Positions 18,460 to 27,712 of a stretch of DNA of 64,000 nucleotides are shown here, one piece after another; within the stretch, counting starts at the first letter, position 1, and the number at the start of each line of letters is the position of its first letter. Where the stretch lies: NCBI GenBank assembly GCA_900539715.1, contig UQDA01000007.1, forward strand, positions 62,001 to 126,000, read 5' to 3'. This DNA comes from an uncultured Lachnospiraceae bacterium (GTDB lineage Bacteria > Bacillota > Clostridia > Lachnospirales > Lachnospiraceae). A program made the position numbers and the translations under genes. Under the pieces are notes generated by a model. The model made no database searches. It worked only from the letters and a program-made list of their open reading frames with translations, and was not told the origin of the DNA.

Positions 18460-18950
18460 ATGAAGGATTATGAGATTGCGGTTGCTGGCACAGGTTATGT
18501 CAGATTGTAGATTCGACATTGTTGGCACAGAATCATAAAGTGATAGTGGTGGACATTTTACATGAAAAGGTAGAAGTGATTAATAACAGGAAATTTCCGA
18601 TTCAGGATGAATATATTGAAAAATATCTAACGGAAAAAGAATTGGATTTAACGGCGATGCTTGATGTAAAATTAGCTTATGAAGAGGTGGATTTTGTTGT
18701 GATTGTAGCGCCGACGAACTATGACAGTAAAACGCAGCACTTTGATACTTCTGCGGTTGAAGCAGTGATTCAGTTGGTTATGGAATACAACCCGAATGCG
18801 GTCATGGTTATCAAATCCACGATACCTGTGGGATATACGGTGAGCGTAAGAGAAAAGTTCAATAGTGAGAATATTATTTTCAGTCCGGAATTCCTGCGTG
18901 AATCGAAAGCACTTTATGACAATGTCTACCCTGCAAAATTAGTGGCGTAA
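18460..18950 (+). pseudogene. ugd: Decayed UDP-glucose 6-dehydrogenase (ugd) fragment
   Basis: ATG 18460 with AAGGAG begins a Rossmann N-terminus (MKDYEIAVAGTGYV) that stops at a TAG near 18508. One base is then missing (ATTCGACATTG where ATTGCGACATTG is expected) and the dehydrogenase continues in another frame to 18950: DEYIEKYLTEKELDL, VVIVAPTNYD, VIKSTIPVGYT, FSPEFLRESKALYDN. It ends after YPAKLVA. Only about 160 of the usual 390 residues remain, so the catalytic Cys region is missing. A nonsense codon, a frameshift and a 3' truncation make this non-functional. Confidence 0.85.
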
Positions 18951-19450
18951 AATGACAGGAAAAATCATGTCCACAGTCATGGAAAACCACCAAACCAAGA
19001 CAAAAATTAGCATTTTGGATAGACATATAGCGATGTCTGATAACATCATTTTAACACGAAATGCAGTGGGTGATTAGAAATTCGCACCTATTTTAACACG
19101 AAATGAGTCAGTCAGACGCGGGGTGGAAAAGGTGATTTAGCTTGTTATTTTGCACTTTGGATAGAGAGGTGTAGCGAGAGATAAAGATAGTTATGGCTGA
19201 AAATGTAGTGAAATCAAGGGTTTTGCGGTAGATGGGTACGGAGAAGCGGGTGAATAACTGTGCTGTGGTTTGTATCCAAATCGCTTTATTGTTGAGAATA
19301 AAAAGGCAGAATGTACTTGGGTCTGCCCAATATGGTTTGGTTGGGGATTTTGAGTAGAAAAGGCTTTCGGTGTGGATTTGTAAAGAACTTATGCCGGGAG
19401 ATTTTATATAACTCCGGTATTGCCGGAAATGAAATACAGGAGGCATTTTG
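18951..19450 (+). other. Gene-free spacer between two decayed capsule genes
   Basis: 500 bases without a convincing gene. It contains a direct repeat ATTTTAACACGAAATG (19048-19063 and 19090-19105, 42 bp apart) and a ribosome site CAGGAGG just before 19451. No recognisable promoter or mobile-element end was found. It may be the scar of a deletion that removed the 3' half of ugd. Confidence 0.5.
19048..19105 (+). repeat. 16-bp direct repeat in the spacer
   Basis: ATTTTAACACGAAATG occurs exactly at 19048-19063 and 19090-19105. The 42-bp period and the exact match exceed chance for such a short region. The function is unknown; recombination scar or protein-binding site are both possible. Confidence 0.6.
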
Positions 19451-20715
19451 ATGGCCGACAAGAAAAACTATTGATTTATGCGCACTGCTATGTGCCTGAT
19501 ACAGCATCCACAGGTAGATTCTCCGGGAACTGGCCGAGGGAATGCTGGATACATTTGATATTACAGTAATCTGTGTAGTGCCGAGTTATCTCGGTACGAT
19601 TGAGGATAAATACAAGACAAAAAGATATTACGAGGAAAACATCAACGGCGTAAAGGTTCTGCGAATTCGTGTTCCGGAGTTCAGCAAGACAAACAAGCTG
19701 AGCCGCATTAAAAACATCCTCGGATATTTCTTTGGTGCGATGGCCGCCACTTTCAAGGTTGGCAAACAGAATTATGTATTCTCCATCTCCCAGCCGCCTA
19801 TCCTCGGAGGACTGATTGGCGTGTGGGGTAAGTGGATGAAGCATGCCAAGTATATATATAACATTCAGGATTTCAACCCGGAATAAGTGCTTGCCGTTGG
19901 TTATAGTAAAAATAAAATCGTAACGGATTTAATGATGTGGTTTGACAAGTTCAGTTGCAAGAGAAGTGATCTTGTCATCACGGTTGGCCGGGATTTGATT
20001 GACACACTGAATGGACGGTTCAAAGGTAAAAAATCGAAATCTGTACTGATTAATAACTGGATTGATGAGAAGGAAATCTATCCTTTAGAAGCTGGAAATG
20101 AAAAGGTTGAGGCTTTTAAGAAACAGTATGGCTTGGATGGTAAGTTCATCATCATGTACAGCGGAAACATCGGTCTGTACTATGATCTTGAAAATCTGCT
20201 GAAGGTTATTGAAAAGTTCAAGCCGGGTACTAAGACTGCTGATGGAAGGGAAGTTGTATTCGCATTCGTTGGTGCAGGTTCTGTCTTGGACAAACTGGTT
20301 ATGTATAAAGAAAGCAACAATATGGACAATGTGGTATTCATTCCATATCAGGATAAAGAAGACTTGATTTATAGCCTGAATGCCGGAGATGTCCACTGGT
20401 GTGTGAATGCAAAGGGTATCAAAGGCGTGAGCTGTCCGAGTAAGTATTATGGACTCGCTGCTGCTGGGAAACCGATAATCGGCGTACTGGAAGAAGGCTC
20501 TGAGGTACGGTGTTTGATCGAAGATACTAAGGGTTGATCTTTGTTGTAATCCCGGTGATTATGAGCAGATTGAAAAGAACATCCAGTGGTTTATTGATGA
20601 TGTTGGCAACGGTGAAGTAGCTTCGATGGGGCAGCGAGGACATGATTATTTGATTGAGAATCTGACCAGAGAAAAAAGTGTTAAGAAATACGCAGAAGAA
20701 ATTCTGGGATGCTGA
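19451..20715 (+). pseudogene. Broken paralogue of the WbuB-like glycosyltransferase
   Basis: Clear homologue of the 16944-18407 enzyme: IYAHCYVPDTASTG, FGAMAATFKVGK, VHWCVNAKGIKGVS, AAAGKPIIGVLEEGSEVR. At least four lesions are visible: a missing A in the A-run near 19463-19467, a missing base near 19516 (ACAGGTAGATT where ACAGGTCAGATT is expected), a TAA at 19884-19886 where the paralogue has Gln, and an extra base near 20538. The frame then resumes to a TGA at 20713-20715. It cannot make a full-length protein. Confidence 0.88.
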
Positions 20716-20736
20716 TAGATATGGAGGATGAACGGT

Positions 20737-21309
20737 ATGAACAGTAACTGGTTCAAAATACTAATGAAAGCTACAAAAGTTGAATATGGAAAGAATCTAT
20801 TGCTGAAAGGCGTACCGGTCATCTTTAATAAAGGTGGAGCTAAATTAAAAATCGGTGATGGTGTTACTGTAAAAAGTAGTTTTCTTAGTAATTTGGTTGG
20901 ACTTTACAGTAGAACAATCATTGTGACAAGAGCGCCTGGAGCAGAAATTGTTATTGGTGATAATGTAGGCATATCTGGAGCAACCATTTATGCACGAAAA
21001 GGAATCTATATTGGAGATAATACATGCATTGGTGGTAACTGTAAAATACTTGATAACGACTTCCATCCTATTGATGCGGAAGATAGGTTGAAGCTTTTGC
21101 AGGATGTCCACGGTGGAGATAGTGATTTGGTGCCAAGTCGAGAGATAAATATTGGCAAGAATTGTTTTATCGGCTGCAATACCATCATCTTAAAAGGGAC
21201 TGTTCTTGGTGACGGTTGTGTTGTCGGTGCCGGTGCTGTGGTTAGTGGTAAGTTTGAAAATAACTGTGTGATTGCTGGAAATCCAGCAAAAGTGATTAGG
21301 AGGCTGTAA
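20737..21309 (+). CDS. Hexapeptide-repeat O-acyltransferase
   Basis: Left-handed beta-helix acetyltransferase of 190 residues, expected to O-acetylate a capsule sugar or precursor with acetyl-CoA. Imperfect hexapeptide repeats run from about 65 to 175 (IVIGDNVGISGA, IYIGDNTCIGGNC, INIGKNCFIGCNT), ending in IAGNPAKVIR. Catalytic His is probably in LDNDFHPID. GGAGG lies 9 nt before ATG 20737; an ATG at 20728 is too close to that site. Confidence 0.82.
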   Translation: MNSNWFKILMKATKVEYGKNLLLKGVPVIFNKGGAKLKIGDGVTVKSSFLSNLVGLYSRTIIVTRAPGAEIVIGDNVGISGATIYARKGIYIGDNTCIGGNCKILDNDFHPIDAEDRLKLLQDVHGGDSDLVPSREINIGKNCFIGCNTIILKGTVLGDGCVVGAGAVVSGKFENNCVIAGNPAKVIRRL

Positions 21310-21313
21310 GAGT

Positions 21314-22387
21314 ATGGGTGAAGCAACAACAAATACAGCATTAAAAGCTGAATCTGATTTCAAATTCGGAGATAATGCGTTTGACATCATCAGGTTAGTT
21401 TCAGCCTTGTTTATCGTGTTAGGGCATACTGCTACACATTTGGAGATTCAGTATCCGTACATCATTCAGCAGATATTGAATTTTGGGCGAGGATTGCCAT
21501 GCCTTTTCGTTACAAGTGGTTTTTTGATATCTGCTTCTTTCGATAGGAGCCAGTCGAAAATATCCTATTTGAAAAAGAGAGCGTTAAGACTCTATCCCGG
21601 TTTGTTTGGCGCATTTGCTGTATCCTTTCTGTGTGTAATTTTAATCGGGGGGGGATACGCACATTTATCTTATAGTGTAAAAGATATTATTGCTTGGATT
21701 GTTTCACAGGTAACTGTGTTCCAGTTTTATACACCAACAAGTATTGCAGCATATGGTGTTGGAAATCCAAACGGAGCGTTATGGACAATTTCGTTGGAAA
21801 TCCAGATGTATATTTTGATTATGCTAATTCTTCCACGAATGAAAAGGATGAAAGCAAAGTCACTTTTTGGCATACTGGTTGTAGCACTTGCCGAAAATGC
21901 ATTATTTCCATTGACAAAGAGCTTTTTGCCAGAAATCGTTTATAAACTGATTAATGTTACATTCATTCCGTATGAGTACTATTTTCTGATTGGAATGGTT
22001 GTTTACATAAAAAAAGAAACGATAGTTCCGTTGCTAACTAAGGTATTCTGGCCAATGTTGCTTTGCTACGGTGTAATTTGGTGGATAACCTCACAGGTCG
22101 TTTCTTTCCCCGTCGGTCACTATACCAATATTCTGGTGGGACCGTTTCTGTGTCTCTTGACTTTAAGTGGGGCATATAAATTTGGAAAAATTCGATTAAA
22201 GCACGATTTGTCCTACAGTATCTACTTATATCACATGATAGTAATCAATGTGCTTGTAATGTTTGGATGGAGAGGGCGGCTGCTTGGGGTCCTTGTTGTA
22301 GGGGTTGCAACTTTACTCCTTTCCGTTCTTTCGTGCAGATTGATTGAAGAACCATTTTTGAAGAAAAAAATAACTCAGCGTTCTTAA
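21314..22387 (+). CDS. Acyltransferase family 3 (OafA/WecH-like membrane O-acetyltransferase)
   Basis: Multi-pass membrane protein of 357 residues with about ten hydrophobic segments. The N-terminal signature is FDIIRLVSALFIVLGHTA with the catalytic-type His; ISLEIQMYILI and SYSIYLYHM also fit the family. It would acetylate polysaccharide at the membrane. AGGAGG precedes the ATG, 4 bp after the previous stop, so the two acyltransferases form a unit. Confidence 0.85.
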   Translation: MGEATTNTALKAESDFKFGDNAFDIIRLVSALFIVLGHTATHLEIQYPYIIQQILNFGRGLPCLFVTSGFLISASFDRSQSKISYLKKRALRLYPGLFGAFAVSFLCVILIGGGYAHLSYSVKDIIAWIVSQVTVFQFYTPTSIAAYGVGNPNGALWTISLEIQMYILIMLILPRMKRMKAKSLFGILVVALAENALFPLTKSFLPEIVYKLINVTFIPYEYYFLIGMVVYIKKETIVPLLTKVFWPMLLCYGVIWWITSQVVSFPVGHYTNILVGPFLCLLTLSGAYKFGKIRLKHDLSYSIYLYHMIVINVLVMFGWRGRLLGVLVVGVATLLLSVLSCRLIEEPFLKKKITQRS

Positions 22388-22408
22388 AACGCAAGTAAGG
22401 TGAATAAT

Positions 22409-23455
22409 ATGAAGATTATGTTAATTACACAATTGCCGCCTCCAAGTGGTGGAATTGCTACATGGAGTAAGAAATATGTTAGATATTGTGAAGAAAACAA
22501 CATCAGTTATGCAGTAGTGAATAATGCTATGATAGGTAATCGTGGCAGTGATTTCCACGCGAAGAAAAGTTTGTGTGCAGAATTAAAGAGAGCATATAAC
22601 GTTATTAAAGATATACGAAAGACGAAGAGTACATTTCATCCAGATGTAGTTCATTTTAATATAACATGTTCTCCGGCAGGCATAATCAGAGATTATTTAT
22701 ATATCTGCATTGTAGGAAGAAAGATACCTGTTTTGTTGCATTGCAGATGTACTGTACAGGATCAGTTAAATGGCAGTAAAATTGGAATACATTTTTTCAA
22801 AAAGACTGTTGCTAGGGCGAATAAAGTTTTGGTTCTCAACGAAGCCTCTGCAATTTACACCAAAGAGATTACGGGAAAAACACCAGTAAAAGTTGCAAAT
22901 TTCATTGATGCAGAGTACATCCGAAAGGATGAAAAGGTTATCAACGAGAAAATAGAACGAGTTGTATACATCGGTCATGTTCAGGAAGCGAAAGGTTGCA
23001 ATGAAATTTTGACAGCAGCGAAGAGTTTTCCGAATGTTCAGTTTCGCTTAGTTGGGCAGGTTGATGATGGATTTAATAAAGAAACAGCATCAGAAAATGT
23101 AATATTCTTGGGTAACCAACCTCCAGAAAATGTGAAGCAGGAGCTAGATGAGGCGGATGTATTCTTGTTTCCTTCTTATACAGAGGGATTTGCTAATTCA
23201 GTTGCTGAAGCAATGGCAAGAGGTTTGCCTATTATAGCGAGTGATGTTGGTGCTAACAAGGACATAATTGAAAATAATGGTGGTATCATCATTCCTGCAA
23301 AGAATGATACCGCAATTATTGAAGCAATCAAAAGGATTGAGAATCCCGAATTGCGAAAGCAAATGTCGAAATGGAATCTGAAAAAGGTTGCTGATAAATA
23401 TATTATTCAAAAGGTAATGGATGAGTTGTTCACTCTATATTCGGATTCAATGTGA
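22409..23455 (+). CDS. Glycosyltransferase family 4/1
   Basis: 348-residue GT-B-type transferase. The N-terminal ITQLPPPSGGIATW and the C-terminal donor site FPSYTEGFANSVAEAMARGLPIIASDVG (conserved E-x7-E region, about 250-277) are characteristic. The in-frame GTG at 22400 is passed over for ATG 22409, which TAAGG precedes at normal spacing. It is the last gene before the first 1.8-kb insertion sequence. Confidence 0.85.
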   Translation: MKIMLITQLPPPSGGIATWSKKYVRYCEENNISYAVVNNAMIGNRGSDFHAKKSLCAELKRAYNVIKDIRKTKSTFHPDVVHFNITCSPAGIIRDYLYICIVGRKIPVLLHCRCTVQDQLNGSKIGIHFFKKTVARANKVLVLNEASAIYTKEITGKTPVKVANFIDAEYIRKDEKVINEKIERVVYIGHVQEAKGCNEILTAAKSFPNVQFRLVGQVDDGFNKETASENVIFLGNQPPENVKQELDEADVFLFPSYTEGFANSVAEAMARGLPIIASDVGANKDIIENNGGIIIPAKNDTAIIEAIKRIENPELRKQMSKWNLKKVADKYIIQKVMDELFTLYSDSM

Positions 23456-23482
23456 TTCATGCACACAAATTAGGATAATACA

Positions 23483-25281
23483 ATGATCTTTCGGAATCTT
23501 AAGTGATCATGCCAGTAAAACTTTGGCATTGAACTTTGGAAAGTAAATATTATTCTTGGACGTAAAAATGAACGCAAGAAATAAACATAACTGTCGCTAT
23601 GTTTCAAAAAATGAGATATAATAATCTACAGGATTAAGAGACATCCAAAATCATTTTTTCAGGGTTGATTCAGATGGCGAATCCCATGCATCCAGATGCT
23701 GTAACATCAGGATGTGATAGAGGCGGCAGTACCACATCTTAGTTGAGCGGTGTCTGCCGTCTTCTAATTTAAAGTCTAGTTTCTCGCGTTTGTTAGAACG
23801 CTCAAGCAGAAGTTCTTGCATTGTATTCCGGCTTCCATTCATTACTGATCCCTGGCGGATTGTTGAATAATCTTGGATTATCTTTCATAACCAAATGAAC
23901 TGTGCATCCGTATTTGGCATTTGAGCAAGGGTTTTCACATGTACAGGAAATACAGCCACCGGCGTGACTGATCTTAGGACATTTGAATTTCATTCTGCCT
24001 TTAGCAACTTCAATACCATCACGACGCATACGACATCCAGAGGGGCAAACACGGACTCCATCTTTATCAATTGTAAAGTCATTTTTATAAACAGGGGGTC
24101 TTCCGCCTTTTCCATTAAAGTCGATAAATGGTGTGATATTCTCACGTTTGAAGTATTGATAATAAGGCATGGCATCATGTGCAGAATCCAAAAGTACTTT
24201 AGAAACAGTGTAATCAGGAAGAAAAGATTTCATCCTGAAAAAAGCGTGCAGGAATCCATGTGAATCATGTTTCGAAGCACAGCAAAAATGAGGATATACC
24301 GGTAAGTCACTTTGGGAATCAACAAGCATGTACAGATCATAGCTATGATAATAACAGTCGCGGGAAGAATCCCAGCCGATATCACAATCCGGTTGGGAAA
24401 AGTAGCGGTCACACTTGCAGTCAGTAATGCCATTCTCTTTGCATTTACAGATACGCTTTTTTCGTTCCCGGTGGGAAGTTACAACAAGAGTTCCATCACC
24501 AGCTAAAGCCAGAGCATCCGAATGAATAAGTCCTGTGGATGCAGAAACATCAAGGAACTCTTTCTGATAGATTGCAAAGAGAGAAGAATAAGGCTGTTCG
24601 TCCAGTTCAAAGTCAGTATTTTCTAAAACAGGAAGAAGATTGGCAACAGTAACTTTTTCGACAGAATCAGCTTTCGTGCCTTTTGTTTTAGGCTTCTTAA
24701 CCTTGGTTTTAAGAGGATGGATATGTGGTGACATATGGTCATCATCAGAATTCCACAAGCGGTTTATAAAATCATAAAAAGTGCCAACCCCGGGAGTATT
24801 ATCCGGTTCAAATCCACTGAGAATGGCATAAAGGGGATTGATTTTAAGCTGAGCAGCCATTCTGTTATCGAGGTAACTTTAAAGTCAATGGAAAGAAGAT
24901 AAGAACGCTGCATAGAGGAAGGAGTTCTTGGTGCAGGCCCGAATTTAGAATATTTATCAGCCATAAAAGTATCGGTAAAAGATAAATCGAGATTCCAGAA
25001 ACGCTCGATAATATTCCATGTAGAGCGGGCAAGGGCATCAGGAACAGGATAATATTTACGAAGATTAGTAACAACAAAATGTTGGTAGTCAGCATGACTG
25101 CCACAATTAACAGGTAACATAAAAATCGCCCTCCAGTCGATAAAATAAAATATATTCAATCGGCTTCGCCGCAAATTTTGAGCGATTTGTCAAGTGTTTT
25201 TGGCAAAAAAAGTGGGGGATTTTAATAAAAAAGGAATCTAAAAGCCTTGTATTTACTGGCTTAGAGATTCCGAGAGATTAT
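23483..25281 (-). mobile_element. Insertion sequence copy A (1.8 kb, degraded)
   Basis: Bounded by inverted ends of about 21 bp: left ATGATCTTTCGGAATCTTAA at 23483, and right end the complement of ATAATCTCTCGGAATC, finishing at 25281. Both outer flanks read TACA (23479-23482 and 25282-25285), a 4-bp target duplication. It is 1799 bp long and carries one transposase gene with two frameshifts. It is related to but not identical with copy B. ISfinder family not assigned from memory. Confidence 0.85.
23651..25120 (-). pseudogene. Transposase of IS copy A, two frameshifts
   Basis: Reads like the intact transposase of copy B from MLPVNCGSHADYQ onward. Near 24858 one base is lost (the frame switches between ITEW and AAQLKINPLYAIL). 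Near 23804 an extra T separates NARTSA from ERSNKREK. The C-terminus then ends at ESTLKK, a few residues earlier than in copy B. The probable DDE residues are still visible in the pieces (AGDGTLVV, LLDSAHDAMPYY, AER), but no single protein could carry all of them. Confidence 0.85.
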
Positions 25282-25305
25282 TACAAAATATTGGAGGAAA
25301 GAAAA

Positions 25306-26622
25306 ATGTCACTGTATGAAAAAATCAAAAATAATGAGGAAGCACTTTCTCTCGTAGGTCTTGGCTATGTCGGTATGCCGATAGCTATCGAGTTTGCAAA
25401 ACGTGGTGTCAAGGTAATCGGTTTTGACTTAAATGCTGCAAAGATTGAAACTTACAAATCTGGTATTGATCCGACCAATGAAGTCGGTGATGATGTCATC
25501 AAGGCGACCAAAGTCGAGTTTACTGCAGATGAAACAAAACTGCGCGAAGCTAAATTCCACATCGTAGCGGTTCCGACTCCGGTAAACAATGACCATACTC
25601 CTGACTTAACTCCTGTTGAGGGAGCAAGCGAAATCCTCGGCAGAAACCTTACCAAAGGATCTGTTGTTGTTTTTGAGTCGACAGTTTATCCTGGCGTTAC
25701 CGAGGATGTATGTATCCCTATTCTGGAACGTGAATCCGGTTTGAAATGCGGAGAGGACTTCAAAATTGGCTATTCTCCGGAACGTATTAACCCGGGTGAT
25801 AAAGTTCATCGCTTAAATACTATCACTAAGATCGTATCCGGCATGGATGCAGAGACTCTTGATACTGTTGCCAAGGTGTATGAGATTGTTGTAGATGCTG
25901 GTGTACATAGAGCAGAATCCATTAAGGTTGCAGAAGCAGCAAAGGTAATCGAAAATAGCCAGCGTGACATCAACATCGCATTTATGAACGAGTTATCGAT
26001 TATCTTTAATAAGCTGGGCATTGATACGAAAGCTGTTTTGGAAGCCGCCGGAACCAAGTGGAACTTCCTTAAGTTCTATCCGGGACTGGTTGGCGGACAC
26101 TGCATTGGTGTTGACCCGTATTACCTGACTTATAAAGCGGAAGAAGTGGGATACCACAGTCAGATTATTCTTTCCGGCAGAAGAATCAATGACGACATGG
26201 GCAAATATGTTGCAGAAAATGTTGTAAAAAATTTGATTAAGGCAGATAAAGCAGTAAGAAATGCCAAAGTAGGTATTCTGGGCTTTACTTTCAAAGAGAA
26301 CTGCCCGGATACCCGTAACACCAAAATCATCGACATTGTCAATGAACTGCGTGAATATGGCATTGACCCGTTGATTGCGGATCCGACTGCAGATGCAGCA
26401 GAAGCCAAACGTCTGTATGGTGTTGAATTTTGTGGAATGGAAGATATTAAGGACTGTGATGCTGTTATACTTGCTGTAGCACATGACGAGTTTGCCAAAC
26501 TGGCTATGTCTCAGATTGATGAAATGTTTAAGAATGGTGAAAAGAAAGTCCTGGCTGATATCAAGGGACTCCTGAGTCGTAAAGAATACGAAGCTGCCGG
26601 ATACAGCTACTGGAGACTGTAA
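25306..26622 (+). CDS. UDP-N-acetylhexosamine 6-dehydrogenase (WbpO/TviB type)
   Basis: NAD-dependent enzyme of 438 residues that oxidises C6 of a UDP-HexNAc, probably UDP-GalNAc to UDP-GalNAcA given the epimerase next door. It shows the Rossmann motif LVGLGYVGMPIA (about 16-27), STVYPGVTED, FKIGYSPERINPGD, and the catalytic Cys loop in FYPGLVGGHCIGVDPYYL (C269). Length is normal. The start at 25306 has TTGGAGG upstream. Only 24 bp separate it from the end of IS copy A, so its original promoter or upstream neighbour was displaced. Confidence 0.88.
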   Translation: MSLYEKIKNNEEALSLVGLGYVGMPIAIEFAKRGVKVIGFDLNAAKIETYKSGIDPTNEVGDDVIKATKVEFTADETKLREAKFHIVAVPTPVNNDHTPDLTPVEGASEILGRNLTKGSVVVFESTVYPGVTEDVCIPILERESGLKCGEDFKIGYSPERINPGDKVHRLNTITKIVSGMDAETLDTVAKVYEIVVDAGVHRAESIKVAEAAKVIENSQRDINIAFMNELSIIFNKLGIDTKAVLEAAGTKWNFLKFYPGLVGGHCIGVDPYYLTYKAEEVGYHSQIILSGRRINDDMGKYVAENVVKNLIKADKAVRNAKVGILGFTFKENCPDTRNTKIIDIVNELREYGIDPLIADPTADAAEAKRLYGVEFCGMEDIKDCDAVILAVAHDEFAKLAMSQIDEMFKNGEKKVLADIKGLLSRKEYEAAGYSYWRL

Positions 26623-26720
26623 TATTAAGCTCAAAACGTTCTTTTTACAAGGGCGTTTCTGGGATATATGTGTATATATGATTCACAGCAGATATATTTG
26701 TCTTGAAAGGAAACCGGAAA

Positions 26721-27695
26721 ATGGGATATAAAAATTTAGTTTTTGATAAGGAAGCCGTGTTTTTAGTAACGGGTGGAGCTGGATTTATTGGTTCTAACAT
26801 CTGTGAAGCCATTTTGAATATGGGTTACAAAGTGAAGTGCTTGGATAATCTGTCTACAGGCAAACAAGAAAATGTAGATATGTTCATTGATAATCCGAAC
26901 TATACCTTTATCAAAGGGGATATCAAGGATTTAGACACCTGCATGAAAGCCTGTGAAGGCGTAGATTATGTTCTCAATCAAGCTGCTTGGGGCAGTGTGC
27001 CACGCTCCATCGAAATGCCGTTGTTCTATTGCAGAAACAACATTGAGGGTACGCTCAATATGCTGGAAGCAGCACGTCAGAATGGTGTGAAGAAGTTTGT
27101 ATATGCATCCAGCTCTTCTGTTTATGGAGATGAGCCTAATCTACCGAAAACAGAGGGGAGAGAAGGAAATCTGCTTTCTCCTTATGCGCTGACTAAACGT
27201 TGTGACGAAGAATGGGCAAAACTGTACACCAAGTTATACGGTCTTGATACCTATGGAATGCGTTATTTTAACGTGTTTGGGCGTCGGCAGGATCCAAATG
27301 GTGCATATGCAGCAGTAATTCCGAAATTCTTGAAACAGCTCCTCCATGACGAGCAGCCGACCATCAATGGTGACGGCAAGCAGTCGAGAGACTTCACCTA
27401 TATTGAGAATGTCATCGAAGCAAACCTCAAGGCGTGTAAGGCTGGCCATGAAGCAGCAGGACAGGCGTACAATATTGCGTACGGTGGACGTGAATTTTTG
27501 ATTGACATCTATTATGGGTTGACTGCAGCACTTGGCAAGGATATTGAACCGCATTTTGGACCGGATAGAGCTGGTGATATTAAGCATTCTAATGCAGACA
27601 TCAGCAAGGCAAAACGCTTGCTTGGCTACGATCCGGATTACAGCTTTAAAGATGGCATTCAGCTTGCAATTGAATGGTATAAAGAAAACTTATAA
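26721..27695 (+). CDS. UDP-N-acetylglucosamine 4-epimerase-like enzyme (WbpP/TviC type)
   Basis: Short-chain dehydrogenase of 324 residues. The NAD site TGGAGFIGSNICE lies near residue 20, the catalytic S/Y/K triad in ASSSSVYGDE and SPYALTKR, and KQSRDFTYIENVIEA is typical of WbpP. Interconverts UDP-GlcNAc and UDP-GalNAc. The frame is open from 26703, but AAAGGA sits 9 nt before ATG 26721. With the preceding dehydrogenase it forms the two-step route to UDP-GalNAcA known from Vi antigen and Pseudomonas O6. Confidence 0.85.
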   Translation: MGYKNLVFDKEAVFLVTGGAGFIGSNICEAILNMGYKVKCLDNLSTGKQENVDMFIDNPNYTFIKGDIKDLDTCMKACEGVDYVLNQAAWGSVPRSIEMPLFYCRNNIEGTLNMLEAARQNGVKKFVYASSSSVYGDEPNLPKTEGREGNLLSPYALTKRCDEEWAKLYTKLYGLDTYGMRYFNVFGRRQDPNGAYAAVIPKFLKQLLHDEQPTINGDGKQSRDFTYIENVIEANLKACKAGHEAAGQAYNIAYGGREFLIDIYYGLTAALGKDIEPHFGPDRAGDIKHSNADISKAKRLLGYDPDYSFKDGIQLAIEWYKENL

Positions 27696-27712
27696 GGAAA
27701 TTTTTGATCGTA

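Noticed and set aside
24000..25200. Plus-strand ORFs antisense to the transposases
   Set aside because: They are shadows of the transposase frames with no ribosome sites or recognisable domains.
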